From an uncultured Alphaproteobacteria bacterium (lineage in GTDB: Bacteria; Pseudomonadota; Alphaproteobacteria; UBA11222): a stretch of DNA of 64,000 nucleotides. Each line of letters starts with the position of its first letter. Position 1 is the first letter of the stretch. The notes under the pieces were generated by a model. It made no database searches, was not told the origin of the DNA, and saw only the letters and a list, made by a program, of their open reading frames with translations. Both the position numbers and the translations under genes were made by a program. This document shows, one piece after another, positions 63,645 through 64,000 of the stretch. The stretch lies in contig CAMYID010000018.1 in NCBI GenBank assembly GCA_947258435.1, positions 62,001-126,000 of the forward strand. The letters run 5' to 3'.

Positions 63645-64000
63645 ATGTCTAATAAATCTAAACTTCAGCGTGGAAGGCCTCGCGGCACCGGCAAGGACGA
63701 TTCGCCGCTTCTTCGGAAAATTGCGGTGCTGATGATTGATGATGATAGTCTGAAAATGACGACGGCGATTAAGCGCGTTCTGAACAACACGGAACTCAAG
63801 CCTGGTGAGATGCCGGCTACTGTAATTCGACGGCTACAGCATAAGTGGAAGGAGCATGGGCCGGCATTTCTGGCCAAAGAGCGGCAGCGGCGGACCAACT
63901 TGGCGGCAACGGCGATTAACCCTTCGGTCATTGGTGCTAATGGTGAAAATTCGAAACGGGCCGCGCAATTTATCAAAGAGCAGGAACAGAAAAGTAAAAT
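63645..64000 (+). CDS. Unknown protein with AT-hook-like N-terminus, partial
   Basis: Incomplete at the right edge; 118 codons are visible from ATG 63645, with AAAGGAAAA upstream. The N-terminus SKLQRGRPRGTGKDDSP contains an RGRPRG AT-hook-like core. Then a helical region (LLRKIAVLMIDDDSLKMTTAIKRVL) and a basic segment (VIRRLQHKWKEHG) follow. I do not recognise the family. A DNA-binding accessory protein is likely. The lower GC of the region and the neighbouring TA and IS remnants suggest transfer. Confidence 0.7.
   Translation, partial: MSNKSKLQRGRPRGTGKDDSPLLRKIAVLMIDDDSLKMTTAIKRVLNNTELKPGEMPATVIRRLQHKWKEHGPAFLAKERQRRTNLAATAINPSVIGANGENSKRAAQFIKEQEQKSK

Overview
The window looks like a chromosomal segment of a GC-rich alphaproteobacterium. 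The signs are the split F0 operon with paired b and b' subunits (atpI-atpB-atpE-atpF'-atpF), the order mutY / DUF721 / DsbA-like / smc, a PAS_5-type protein and many short-chain or acyl metabolism genes typical of aerobic free-living species. Order and genus cannot be fixed from the sequence. Most of it is ordinary core genome; only the last ~1.8 kb looks mobile or accessory.

Layout. 1-5.2 kb (minus): two tandem zinc alcohol dehydrogenases, an N-acyl-D-amino-acid deacylase and a second amidohydrolase. 5.6-9.3 kb (plus): DapC-like aminotransferase and ftsK. 9.3-15 kb (minus): MOSC protein, SLC13 permease, GNAT, mercaptopyruvate sulfurtransferase, cysteine synthase, NUDIX hydrolase. 15.1-23.0 kb: two converging operons, chrR-like / DUF6134 / PAS_5 / SDR (plus) and FAD oxidoreductase / DUF1365 / Cfa-like methyltransferase / MFS (minus). 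23.2-27.2 kb: PagL-like deacylase, tRNA-Ala(CGC), ABC exporter, PON-like lactonase. 27.2-38.1 kb (minus): MotB-like, MotA-like, OmpA-like, suhB, efp, pyrE, an APH-like kinase, purD, a bicupin, purK and purE. 38.3-46.7 kb (mostly plus): diguanylate cyclase, Rieske protein, a tiny exported protein, PhoX, ArsR-type sensor with CDF zinc exporter, two unknowns, DUF35-thiolase pair. 46.7-50.5 kb (minus): FAD monooxygenase, hexapeptide acyltransferase, response regulator, methyltransferase. 50.6-51.9 kb: a canonical cfa. 52-54.8 kb: the F0 operon. 55.2-62.2 kb: smc, DsbA-like, DUF721, mutY, YdcF-like. 62.2-64 kb: a decayed IS5-type element, a HigBA-like toxin-antitoxin pair and an AT-richer tail with an incomplete unknown gene.

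The most interesting system is the 15.1-23.0 kb module. Both converging operons are preceded by the same bipartite element, TGATCC-N16-CGTA, at 15112-15139 (plus) and 23010-23037 (minus). This is what I recall for promoters of ECF11 (RpoE/ChrR, singlet-oxygen) sigma factors. The first gene encodes a ChrR-like protein whose cupin metal ligands are intact but whose N-terminal anti-sigma zinc ligands are all replaced, and no sigma factor gene is present nearby. The methyltransferase of the opposite operon has lost the Cys and His of the cyclopropane synthase bicarbonate site, whereas the second cfa at 50.7 kb keeps them. The module may therefore make an oxidatively induced modified (methylated or furan-type) membrane fatty acid rather than a cyclopropane lipid. 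This is inference and testable.
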